Shown one piece after another: positions 9,994 to 20,810 of a stretch of 64,000 nucleotides of DNA; positions within the stretch are counted from its first letter, which is position 1; each line of letters begins with the position of its first letter. Position numbers and translations under genes: made by a program. The stretch is taken from the NCBI RefSeq assembly GCF_000346465.2, contig NC_034013.1, positions 3,975,214 through 4,039,213 on the forward strand, read 5' to 3'. Below the pieces are notes generated by a model. The model was not told where the DNA came from. It was given only the letters and a program-made list of their open reading frames with translations, and searched no databases. The DNA comes from Prunus persica (taxonomy: Eukaryota > Streptophyta > Magnoliopsida > Rosales > Rosaceae).

Positions 9994-10905
9994 GGGGTCG
10001 TTTACTTATCAAGCATGGAAGAAGTAAGGAATCGAGGAATTTAGGCATCAGTATGGGAAGAATCATTCTCATTAAGCTGTTTACTAACCATATAGTATAG
10101 AATCAGCACATGAATGGAGTTGATTCCATTGTTATTGTTTACTAATTCTCATGAATAAGAACCTAAATTAATTTGATTACTTAAATTCCCTGCACATATA
10201 AATATATATTTTTCACTTAAATAACTTGTGGAAAACCAAATTGAATAATATAAGATACTATATAACGAGTGATGAAAAAACTAGTATATAATATAAGGAA
10301 TATAATAGAAAGAAAAACACATATATGACAGAGTGATAAGAAGCATAATAAGACAAGTAGAAGCTAGCAACCAAGGTGAAAAGGGAAAAATTCTGCTTTT
10401 CCCAACGGTGATTAATAAACGGCCATTGATTTTTTTTTAAAAAACACAAAAGGCTTCGAAGTTTCATTTCTTCTTTTTGGATGAAAGAACATAACAAGTG
10501 TCGATAGTTTTTATTTTATGTCCATATTCCTCAATATTGTGGTGCTAAACTAACCAATTTCAAATAATATTTGAATAAAATCAAATAATAATAACCTAAG
10601 CATAATATTGATAATATTAAAATTGCATGAGTTTTTATTTTTTTAGGGCTTGGGATGTTTTGGAATTATCTTAAAGTGGTAAGGGTATTTTTGGAAGGTA
10701 GAAAGGGGAAAAAAAAAAATTGGAGTTGGATCAACTACCTCTCCCTAGTTTATCTGATTCCTAGTTTTGAGGGGATGTGATTAAGGATTTTGAGGTGGAA
10801 CCCATGCATTTTTTTCATTTCTGATTGTAAGTAAACATGGGGGAAATCAGGAATGGAAATCATTCCCTTTCTTCCCATATCCATTACTGATATGTAAACA
10901 TGCCC
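9994..10905. mobile_element. PIF/Harbinger-like non-autonomous element, copy A
   Basis: Flanked by TAA on both sides (9991-9993 and 10906-10908), the 3-bp target of PIF/Harbinger elements. Ends are related inverted repeats: GGGGTCGTTTAC on the left and, reversed, GGGCATGTTTAC on the right. A second copy lies at 33006-33837 with the same internal blocks (gtatgggaagaatcattctc near the left end; aggaatggaaatcattc near the right). No transposase frame is visible. Confidence 0.7.
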
Positions 10906-11225
10906 TAAAGGGGAATGGGAATATAAGGAATGAGAGTGTTTCCAATTCCACCTTACTCCAATGTACAAAGTAATCAAATTTAGTAAGATGGGTCCCAAAT
11001 TTTATGTGGGTCCCATCTTACTGTTCATTCCCATTTGTAACAGCTAGTAAACAACTTAATTAGAATGCATGACTTTGATTCATGTTTAACCCAATTCTTG
11101 CTTAACAAGATTCCTGATTAGTAAGCATGTCATATAGTGGAATGACATGTTATTAGATAGTTGGCCGAAAAAATAATAATAAGAAAATATTAATAGACTT
11201 TTGTATTGCCATACTCGGCCCTGAA
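10906..11225. other. Further inverted-repeat debris next to Harbinger-like copy A
   Basis: Contains the local inverted repeat tagtaagatgggtccca / tgggtcccatcttact (about 10981-11022) and wording similar to the Harbinger family (gtaaacaacttaattag). It looks like a second related insertion into the copia remnant that follows. Confidence 0.4.
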
Positions 11226-11233
11226 CCATCCCA

Positions 11234-11785
11234 TTGCCATTCCTATATTTGACAGCAACTAGGCCAGATATAATGTATGCTACAAGCTTGTTGTCCATAT
11301 TTATGCACAAGCCAACTCGTATTCACTATGGAGCTCCAAAAAGCATCCTAAGATACAGTCAAGATACACTTGACTTTGGTATAATGTATGAAAGGAATGT
11401 TGAGCCAAATTATTGATAGGGTTTTGTGATAGTTATTGGGGAAGAAGTGTGGATGAGTTGAAGAGCATATCTGGTTATACATTTACACTAGGATTGGTGT
11501 ATTTTCTTGGACTTCTAACAAGCTGAAATCAGTTGCACTATCAACTGCAGAAGCTAAGTATGATATCAGCTTCAATTGCAACTCTCAAGCAGTATGGATG
11601 AGAATTATAGCGGATTTCGGTGAGAAACAAGAATTGGCTACTATGATTCCTTGTGACAACATATCTGTTATTGCTATGAGCAAGAATCCTGTTTATCACA
11701 ACAGAGCAAAACACATTGCCCTAAAATTTCACTGCATCAAAGATGTTGTGGAAGAAAATCAAGTAAATATGGTTTATTGAGATCC
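11234..11785 (+). pseudogene. Decayed Ty1/copia reverse transcriptase-RNase H end
   Basis: Split over at least three reading-frame pieces with stops between them. The first piece (to 11416) has [17 protein letters not shown], typical of the end of copia reverse transcriptase. A middle piece has the SGYTFTLG and LSTAEAKY motifs of copia RNase H. The last piece (11598-11780) has the NPVYHNRAKHIALKFH motif. The order matches intact copia polyproteins; gag, protease and integrase are absent. It is a dead fragment. The sequence downstream to 11892 may be the rest of its 3' end. Confidence 0.88.
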
Positions 11786-11897
11786 TCTATTGTCACCATG
11801 TCGGATCAAGGTTAGTGTTTGGGTTTGAAAGCTTAGTTAGGAGTTACAATTCCTTGTTATCCTGTTCTCTAATCTCTGCATCAAATCCAACACTCCA

Positions 11898-13511
11898 TGA
11901 CACGACCCGACCCGATTTTCCTCTCGAAACTCGTGTTGAATCCTGTTACATATTTCGGCACCCGAACGATGTCGGACCCACCATTAACTTTACACCTCTC
12001 ACCCGTACTTTAAGAAAAAATGGATCGAACCTTCTACCGAAATTTTGGCGGAGTCTCCCCTGTAAAATGGACTTTTCCCAAATTAACACCTGCAAATAAC
12101 GACAATATAATAATCCCAAAATTCACTATCTTCATTCAAACCATTTATAATTCTTTCCAAATCGTTCTCAAATTGAATCCGAAACATTAAACCACAATTA
12201 AATCATTTCTAAACATTTAATATGAATCTCAAATACTAAACCACAATTAAACTATATATAAATCATTTAAAACCAAAACCGAATGCTTAGAAAGTAAACA
12301 CCATAAACAATTCATTCATAAAATATTTCATAAAACATTTCATAAAACCATCATAACAGGAAAATCATTTATAAAACAAATGTCCACTCACACATGGTCT
12401 GGAGCGATTCGTTGTGCCTGAAAACATATTGAGAGAATACTAAGATTAACTTGGAAATCGAACCCAACTCCGAACTTGAAAAATCAAAACTCTAGTTCCC
12501 GATGCTCAAAAGTGTAAGCATGACTTTCGGGGAGTTCTTAAGTTCAATCTAATACTTTTTCAAGGATAAGACGACTTCAGAAGACTCGCGGTCAACCGAG
12601 CGGTCAAACTTTCCATGTTGGTCAATCGAGCTCGCAGGGCCCACGATCTCCGATTTCGGATCCAAAAGTTCCTATGGGTTCAACCAAGTCTACTAAACCC
12701 ATTATGCAAGTTTGGCCTCGATAGAGCGGTCAGATCACTCTCGATCGCCCGATCACCAATTTATGTAACCTTTGAATTATTGATTCGAAATATCCGGGAC
12801 TCCGATTCTCGATTCGTGAGTTCCTACACGTTTCTAGAGGTACAGAGAACAACATACTTGGAAATGGAGCCGATCCAACAGTCCAAACATATCGAACCCG
12901 AATATCGCCTAATAGGCGTAAATCCATTCGATTGCCAAACGATAACCAAATTCAAATTCGAGAATACCGTCATGCTCGGGAGGACATAGAGAACATTTTA
13001 GAATACAATGGGCCCCACGCCAAAGCCCATGAGTCGCCACACTGGCCGGCAGCATGTGGGTGGCTTGAGATTTCTCAAATCACCCAACAATACCTATACT
13101 TACGTGATCGGGTCGGGACAACTAGTAGAGCAACTAATTAAACTCGGCTGACCCTCAATTTGGCAAGGAAGTGGCTGAAAAACACAGCCAAAGTCGGGAA
13201 AAATCTGGGTTCCTAATCGAACTATCACGGCATCAAATTGATCAAAACAAACCATCAAAACATCTAGAACACATTGAGAGGATGAGAAACCATACCTGGT
13301 TCGACAATTTTAGTTGCCGGAGTCGGAAAAATTGGGATTTTTCCCCTCGTTCTAGTCTCTTCACAGCTAGAAATCGAGTATGGAAATTGGGTGGGTTGTG
13401 TAGAGGAGGAAGAAAGGAAGATTTTGGAGGTTGTGGCATCTAATAGTGGCCGGACAGCGCCTGAAAATTCAGCTATCGAGACAATGCGAGAGGGAGGAGA
13501 GAGAATCGGGG

Positions 13512-13557
<46 letters not shown>

Positions 13558-13822
13558 CGCTAACCTAGTTTTTAAAAATTCGACTTTGAAAAAATTACGG
13601 TTGTGCCACGACACTTCCATTGACCATAACTTCTTCGTTAAAACTCTGATTTGAGCCCACTACATGCCTACAAACTCGTATTGATGAGCTCAACGCAACA
13701 GTGTAACTCAAACCCAAAAATCCTTACAAATTGAAAAGTGACTAACGTGACCCTACCCCAAGGGCAAAATTGTAATTTCACAATTTAATTAAATAATAAT
13801 TAATTTGGGTTGGGATGTTACA
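11898..13822. mobile_element. Solo LTR of a gypsy-like retrotransposon
   Basis: The 1,925-bp segment starts TGACACGACCCG and ends GGGATGTTACA, giving TG...CA ends, and is flanked by a perfect 5-bp repeat CTCCA (11893-11897 and 13823-13827). There is no primer-binding site, purine tract or coding domain, and no second LTR, so it is a solo LTR left by recombination. Base composition differs from the surroundings (more CG). The long size favours gypsy over copia; the transcriptional direction is probably minus, because the reversed end begins TGTAACATCCC. Confidence 0.85.
13498..13552. repeat. GA microsatellite inside the solo LTR
   Basis: An almost pure (GA)n tract of about 25 units. Confidence 0.9.
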
Positions 13823-13827
13823 CTCCA

Positions 13828-14564
13828 CGTCACCCAATATGTGTTGTCCATATATTAGGCTTTAAATGTCGCCACACGCGCGGAGACGTGTGAGAATAGA
13901 TGAAGGTGAAAATGTCCTACATTATCATTTCCCACCTAGAAAAATCAAGATGGATGAGGATGAATCTGGACTCATCTCTAACTATAATCCAATAGTCTGA
14001 GAAGCAAATCAATAATGATAAATATGTACCTGCATGTTTTTATCATTAACGAACCTTTTTGTGTCCAATTATCATAAATAAAACTAAAAACTATACAAAC
14101 GATAATGGATCTTACCAAACTAACTGCACTAATAGAGAAGCTGATGACAATGCAGGCATCATATGGAAAATAAGGAAATATTATATAGCAAATGATTGAA
14201 GAATATTATACTCAAAACACTAGTAATTACACAGGAAAATAAAATTAACGTTTCACGTTCTTTTGTCTAGTGTGACAGAGATCGAGTTTGTAGCATGCCG
14301 CTTTCGAGAAGTAAATTATTATCATATGTGGAAGACAGCATGAACACACTAGTATAAGAGTGAGATTAGTAGACACAGTGGGTGCTTTTGGAGAATGTGT
14401 CGGTGCCCACAATTATCCTTAGTTTGCATGTCCTTTCAATATCCACGCTCTCTCTTAGTGGACGATATTTTGGAAACCTACCACACAAAAATTTCTATAT
14501 ATACCCACTTTCTCTTGCATTCTACACATAAGCTAGCGGGACTCAAGTAGCTAGAACCACTCCC
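13828..14564 (+). promoter_or_regulatory. Upstream region of GRP2 with TATA box
   Basis: A TATA box (ctatatata) lies at 14495-14503, about 62 bp before the ATG. It is followed by the leader block tctcttgcattctac shared with GRP1. Upstream sequence is AT-rich, with no gene. Confidence 0.55.
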
Positions 14565-14861
14565 ATGGCTCCCCAAAAGATTGGTAGCGTTATTTTCTTT
14601 GTGATATTGAGTTTAGGCATTTGTTCTGCCACTAGAGCCCTCTTCACTAGTGAAGAATTATTAGGAGGCAGGATTAATGTTGCTATAGGGGGGGTTGGTG
14701 GTGGTAGTGGACAAGGCGGTGGTGCCGGATATGGAACTTCTGGTGGAGGACATGGCGGGGGTGGAGGTGGAGGTAGCGGTGGTGGCGGTGGTGCTGCTGC
14801 TGGGGGTGCTGGGTATGGAAGTGGGGCGGGTGAAGAGGAGGTGCAGGGTATGCTGCTGGTG
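14565..14861 (+). CDS. Glycine-rich secreted protein GRP2, 5' part only
   Basis: The visible 99 codons encode a signal peptide (SVIFFVILSLGICSA, residues about 8-22) and then a Gly-rich stretch (GGGSGQGGGAGYG). The start of the protein matches GRP1 in layout (short polar N-terminus, ICSA cleavage region, Arg) and the promoter leaders match, so the two genes are tandem paralogues. The rest lies in a 599-base run of N. In the last about 30 bases before the gap the frame leaves Gly codons and reads GEEEVQGMLLV; a neighbouring frame would read Gly-Gly-Ala-Gly-Tyr-Ala-Ala-Gly. So there is either a small frameshift or a base-calling error next to the gap. The open frame drawn through the Ns to 15617 has no support. 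Confidence 0.75.
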
Positions 14862-15460
14862 NNNNNNNNNNNNNNNNNNNNNNNNNNNNNNNNNNNNNNN
14901 NNNNNNNNNNNNNNNNNNNNNNNNNNNNNNNNNNNNNNNNNNNNNNNNNNNNNNNNNNNNNNNNNNNNNNNNNNNNNNNNNNNNNNNNNNNNNNNNNNNN
15001 NNNNNNNNNNNNNNNNNNNNNNNNNNNNNNNNNNNNNNNNNNNNNNNNNNNNNNNNNNNNNNNNNNNNNNNNNNNNNNNNNNNNNNNNNNNNNNNNNNNN
15101 NNNNNNNNNNNNNNNNNNNNNNNNNNNNNNNNNNNNNNNNNNNNNNNNNNNNNNNNNNNNNNNNNNNNNNNNNNNNNNNNNNNNNNNNNNNNNNNNNNNN
15201 NNNNNNNNNNNNNNNNNNNNNNNNNNNNNNNNNNNNNNNNNNNNNNNNNNNNNNNNNNNNNNNNNNNNNNNNNNNNNNNNNNNNNNNNNNNNNNNNNNNN
15301 NNNNNNNNNNNNNNNNNNNNNNNNNNNNNNNNNNNNNNNNNNNNNNNNNNNNNNNNNNNNNNNNNNNNNNNNNNNNNNNNNNNNNNNNNNNNNNNNNNNN
15401 NNNNNNNNNNNNNNNNNNNNNNNNNNNNNNNNNNNNNNNNNNNNNNNNNNNNNNNNNNNN
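14862..15460. other. Assembly gap (599 N)
   Basis: Unresolved bases. The gap falls in the repetitive Gly-rich coding part of GRP2, which is hard to assemble. The true length is unknown. Confidence 0.98.
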
Positions 15461-16023
15461 CTTCTTTTTACCAATAAGTATTATGAAAAATAAATTTGAC
15501 TGCGGTAAGAAGATGGGTTATATTATAAATACAACGAATGTAAAAAAGCCAAAGGCAAGCTATCCGAGTCTGTATCAATTGAAACAGATCGAATGCTATA
15601 ATTGCATTAGTTCATAAATGGACATGCAATATTGATCGTCCATATTAATATGGATATGAAAATTGCTTTTCTCAATGAGATTTTAGTCTTTGTAGAATAA
15701 CTTTAAAAAGGCTAGGATAAGACCTCAGCATTGCTCAAGTCCAGAAGATTATGTCATTGCTTAAGTCCAGAAGATTATGTATGAAATTTTATAACAAGAA
15801 GCATGGAGAGCAAATTCATATTACATCAGAAAATCTTGGGAGAATACACACTTGCCAAACAAAAGTTGATTAATTTGATAGCTTGACTCAAGTGAAAACA
15901 AATAAAACCCATGGCCAAGTTACTCCCCCAAGGAGTTATTGCATCTCTATATAAGCTCATCAGCCTCTCCTCTTCTGCCAATATCTTTCTTTGTTTCTGC
16001 ATTCCTTCCCTTGTTGATCAAGA
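15461..16023. other. Spacer between GRP2 and the USP-like gene
   Basis: No gene seen. Contains a 26-27-bp tandem doublet (about 15727-15780, unit cattgctcaagtccagaaga followed by ttatgt). The last 60 bp would be the 3' UTR of the minus-strand gene. Confidence 0.5.
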
Positions 16024-17731
16024 TCATGGCACGTCCTTCCGATCTTGATCCTCGGGGTCTTGATGAAGATCTTGTGCTCGTTTCTTAAGAATTCCCTTCA
16101 AGTGGTCACAGATCATCAGCTGCGGAGTCGGTAGCAAAGAGGCCGGTGACTCTCCAACGGCGCTGTCACTATCTATCATGGGCCGTCCCTTTATCATATC
16201 AACTTCCCCCTCTTCGTTCATCATCACCATGTTACATGGAAGCTTCCCGGCGTAAAATTTTCTATCATTCTTTTGATGCCTGTACAGAGAGATCCCATTA
16301 AAGTACTAGCTAAAATTTGACAAATAGTATATACTGACCAAAGTTTCATTTTGATTAACTATCTTATCAGTCGTTTTGATTCTCATACTTTGAGATGTAT
16401 GCCTAGCAAGGACGTAACCTAACTTGTATTAAGATTTTTTGTTACAATTGGTTCTTTATGGACGAAAATTTGTCTAAATAACAAAGTAGTCTTTCCGGTA
16501 AAAGTGTGTCCGAAGGAAAACCCTAGCTTTTGTTAATCCTAACCCATCACCTTCTATGAAAATCTTAACAGAAGTTAGGCTCCATCCTTATTGGACATAC
16601 TTCTCAAAATCTGAAGAACTAAATAACTGAATAATGTCGAAATCTTTCACTGTAATGCATGGTATACCTATCGAAGACCACCCATGTCGCATGAAGGGTT
16701 GTAATTTGCTCAACAACCAGCAGCCGTGAGGGATAACCCATTATAACTTTCTTCTGGGGAAAAACCTGCAATTAACATTCCATACACATGCAGAATGTTA
16801 GACGAGCATAAGTATATATATATATATATATAGAGCTCCATCGTTAACTATACCCCATATTTGTTGCAAAGGTCCACCACTTTTTGAAGCTTTAGATATT
16901 TGAGGTCGCTTTTCCACTCATTTTTCTCTTTGACAAATGACAATTCTTCTAGTCCCACCGGCCAAACATCCAGCCATGTCTTGGAAGAGACTGCACATTT
17001 ACAATCACCACCCAAGTATTCCATTTTATATACGAAGCAAAACCTTGTTTGGATTAAAGTAAATAGCCAGCTATAGAAGCATGACATGTAAATAAAATCA
17101 AGGAAAATTCTAGAGAACTTCGTCTTTTTATGTCATTTGTGTGTAATTCCATGAAATATTGAATAATCAATTGTAAATTAACACATCAACACCTACACTA
17201 TGTGGTCTAATTAAAAATCCAATACCCTTAAGCTTTTGGGGTGGCCGAAGTACTAGAGAGGGTGAGTAGGGAAATGAGTTAGGATTAGGCTAGGTCAATG
17301 GTTCGATTTCCTTCCACTATATAGCGTTAGGCGATTTTTGTGGTGCAGGCTTGTTTTATTACGTACTCAACTAGAATTAAAAGCTCAAGATTGCCATGCA
17401 TTTAGATCACTCATATGCATATACTAAAGATTAATGGATTGAGGATACTAGAATCACAGTACTCACGGGGAATATTAAGCCATGGCATGACACCAAGAAG
17501 AGTGACAGTAGAGCCAGCGTTGATTACATTCTCAAGGGCCCATTCAAGCGGCTCCGTCGTGAACTCTTTCATCCCATCCATGACGATGAGCACATGTTTT
17601 GTAATGTTCATCGACTCTGATGACCCGTTCGGCATACGATATGTTGCCAGTGCTCTGTTGTTCCAGCTGACAACCGATTGTCGCATTATTATTTTCTTCT
17701 TCTTCCCTCCTCTTTTGAAGAAAACAACCAT
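16024..17731 (-). CDS. Universal-stress-protein-like fold protein, 4 exons
   Basis: Hand-built model, minus strand: exons 17467-17731, 16854-16990, 16668-16765 and 16024-16279, with GT-AG borders; 756 coding bases, 251 residues. A second ATG at residue 16 is an alternative start, since residues 7-13 are a Lys/Gly run. Residues about 45-90 (KHVLIVMDGMKEF...EWALENVI...TVTLLGVMPWLNIP) fit the first beta-alpha-beta of the USP/adenine nucleotide alpha hydrolase-like fold. Later residues include LDVWPVGLEEL and VVEQITTLHATWVVFDR. The usual USP ATP loop (G-x2-G-x9-G-S/T) is missing: the strand ends in VVFDRHQKNDRKFYAGKLP. The C-terminal about 50 residues are charged. Function is unknown; nucleotide binding should not be assumed. 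Confidence 0.75.
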
Positions 17732-19439
17732 ATTATGTAAAAGTTAACAATTTTTTTAAAACTTTACTAAGCCGGCTTAGTTCTTGTGCCAATCTTCAAC
17801 ATAGAGAGAAGAAAAAAAAAAATTGATCAAGTACCGAAATCGGAATTGTTACAAGGGCTCAACATTTCTTAAATAGATCCCAACTTTGTCATGAGGGAAA
17901 AACTAAACTCAGGGATTGATCAAACCGAGGAGTGTACATAGTTATAGTACTTTGACACAAACAAAGATACGTTGGCAATCTACTGTCATGCCTAGGAGTA
18001 TAGGATTTCACAAATTTTGGTTTTCCCTAGATTAATATAAGATGCTCATTCCTAAATCTTATCTCCAACCTCTAACCTAATTGACTAATTGATGAGCCGG
18101 GGCCTATTGTTACTAGGAAGTTGTAGGCTCACCAACAATTATTATAGTGATCATGTCAAAGTCTTTGTCCTGTTCTTTTTCATGTTTCGAGCATACGCAT
18201 GTGTCTTCTCCTTTGTGGATTTTATGTTGGATACCGATGACAACTTTCATTGGTTGGCCAAAGCACCAATAGTTTTCTTTTCTTATCCAAATTGCAACAT
18301 TACTCCAAGAGAAGTAACGTCAAGCCCAGTTATCTAGTTTTTTTCTTCTTCTTGTTTTGCATACTCAACCTAAGCATTTTGTATTAGTAATAATGCTACA
18401 AAGCACTATATTTTGTTTTAGAAATTGCACCCGAATTAACGAGTGCAGATGACAACTTTTTTGGTGTGTTAATAACAGCTCCCTAGTTTAAAGGGTTAGT
18501 ATTAAGGCTTTATGGGTGAAACAAGAAATCAATATAATCGATGCTAAGAAGCTAGAACTGGTGTGTATGATTGGCATGAAAATGGGTATGTAACACAAGC
18601 AGATTCATTTCACATGCTGGTGGTATATGACTACAAAAGTGTTTTCTGCTTCTTTTATTAGAAAACTTGAGCACATATCGAGAGTTGTTTTTGACCTTCT
18701 TTAAACAACAATAATAAGAGTGCTAGTATAATACTGCAATAGCAAAATTAGTTACGTTTACATTCTCTAAGACCAAACCTTTGTGTGTAAGCATTAAAGT
18801 GGTTTGGAGTCCAATAATGGTGAGTGTCGAGTTCACATGCCGTTCAAGAATGAACAAGTTACCTTATGGAAAATCATTCCCTCCTTCCCTCCTTCCCTCC
18901 TTCCCTTGTAAGTAGAAACTCCTACATTCCTACCAATAACAATATGATATGTGTAGAAGTTTTTCTTTTTGTGTTTGTAGACATAGAAATTTTAGTGAAT
19001 TAAAAATTCACTAATTTACTTTCAATAGTCAAAATTCAAAATTTGGCTAGTCAAAGATAACTAGAAAATATGTGGATCCCACACAAATACACGTGGCACA
19101 TGACTCACGCAGACAAAGGTGTGCACCGGAGATGACACATGTTAGCATCTAAGAGCTTCATCAATCCAATGAAATCATATGCCAAAAAGGAATAAATTAT
19201 CCTTATTTGGTCATCTTCCTAAATCACGAGTTAATTTCCCTAAATGAAAGATTTTGACGTAATTAACATCTAAAGTAAATCAATTAGCTCAAATTAAATC
19301 AAATTAGAAATCAATCCCACAAATCAAGGGATTCAGATTGGGGATTCCAAACCAAGACCCAATTCTTTTCCTATAAATACTAGGCTCATATTCGCGAGAA
19401 AGGACCTTCACCTCACTTTGTTTCATTTTGGCTCAATTT
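17732..19439. other. Intergenic, no gene seen
   Basis: AT-rich DNA upstream of the USP-like gene, including its promoter. A short CCTT/TTCC run lies at about 18881-18905. The region 19080-19400 has a dense set of short G-box-like and CACGTGGC words and a TATA-like ctataaatac at about 19370; it may be part of an LTR that continues into the next feature. Confidence 0.45.
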
Positions 19440-19680
19440 GGGAGTTTTTGTTTGATTTGGGTTTAATCGAGCCCAGTCAACCGGCCCACTCTGATACCAT
19501 GTTAAAACTTCAGAGGGACGAACTTTTGGCCCATCACTAACAATATTGATATTGTCCCCAACTTAACCACCTGTTTAGCAGGTGTATGGTTTGTACAAAA
19601 ATTCTCAATGTTATTAGAAGTGAAACCATTTATTATATGGAACTTTCTATTTTGTTAAGTTTCCGATGCGGGACTCGTGT
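19440..19680 (-). mobile_element. Copia-like LTR/primer-binding-site fragment
   Basis: Read on the minus strand, TTTTAACA is followed by tggtatcagagtgggcc (plus 19481-19503), a perfect initiator-Met tRNA primer-binding-site start of copia-type elements directly after an LTR end. Plus-strand sequence from 19500 on would be the LTR (tgttaaaacttcagaggg). No partner LTR or coding domain is evident. Confidence 0.55.
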
Positions 19681-20810
19681 TCTTGTCTCATTTGTCGCAA
19701 GATTTTCGTTTTTACAGTGTTCTTGATGAATTATTTTTGCACATGTGTCAAACTGTGATTTGCAAGCCCGATGTCAAAGTTTCAATGGCTATCCAAGTCA
19801 TGATTGCCTTTAGGAAAGGTAAGTGGTTAGTTCCATACATGTTACTTATGTCATCCCTCTTATTCTTTGAGATTTCTTGTGAGATTTCTATGCGTTTGAA
19901 TCTGTATCTCCTCCATACACTTAGGGTTCCGTTTGAATATATTCAATTCTCCAAACCTCCAATCATATTCACATTGTGACTTGGAAACAAGTGGTTGGTG
20001 AACTTCTGCCTCAAGGCTATTGATAAACATGGCTTAGTTTCGTGCCGCCATTGAGAAGATGAGGGGATCAAGTCTGCAGGTGGATAAGTAGCAAGAGTGT
20101 GGACTAGGTCCTGCAATATTTTGATTGATTGATTTCTAGTTTTTTGAAACCCAATATGAAACTTGTGATTAGTTGGTAAATTGATGAAATTAGAGGTCAA
20201 TATAATTGTTTATTTGATAGATAGTAGATAGCTTTTGGCCCCTTTTAAGGAAATCCTCTCACTGAATAAAACAAAAGAAAATTGGATTGCTAGCTTTCTA
20301 TTCATGTGACCCAAGAATTTCGCTATTTTGATTTTGCTAGTGCTTGGTATGGCATGGCAACAGATAATTCAGAATCTAAATAGGTCCAGTCCAGGGGCAA
20401 ATCAATAGGAAATGCTATTTGCTTTGTAAGAATAAGAATAAACTTCAATGAAATGAAAGAGTTTCGTAGGGATTGTCTTAATCATCAGATATCATTGAGA
20501 AATAACAAGTGTTATCGAACGATTTCTTACAATTCTTCCCAGTATGGAACCGATAACAGAAAATGTTGCAAGGTCACTCGTGCAAGCAAAACCATATATA
20601 CTCCAAAAGAGGTTGTCGCAATTGAAACAGTAATTCATTCCACAAGTAAGCAGAAAAATTTTTGGCAAAAGAAATAAAAAGATGCCAGATAAAATATATG
20701 AACAAACTCCTCTTCTATTTTTCTGTTCAAATGAAATATTTGAACAAGCTCATCTTTTACATTTGCGGCTGAGCTAGAGAAAGCTTTAGCAAGCAGAAAC
20801 CTGGAACAGC
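19681..20810. other. Intergenic, no gene seen
   Basis: Open frames at 19677-19979 and 20453-20677 on the plus strand show no recognizable domain and look like chance. The end of this stretch is the 3' flank of the UBP gene. Confidence 0.45.

Noticed and set aside
14565..15617. 350-residue open frame running through the N gap
   Set aside because: Runs of N cannot be translated and the part after the gap has no Gly-rich character. Only the first 297 bases are supported.
18089..18337. 82-residue plus-strand open frame
   Set aside because: No domain, no codon pattern and no promoter; chance frame in intergenic DNA.
19677..19979. 100-residue plus-strand open frame
   Set aside because: No recognizable domain, no promoter, next to LTR debris; likely chance.
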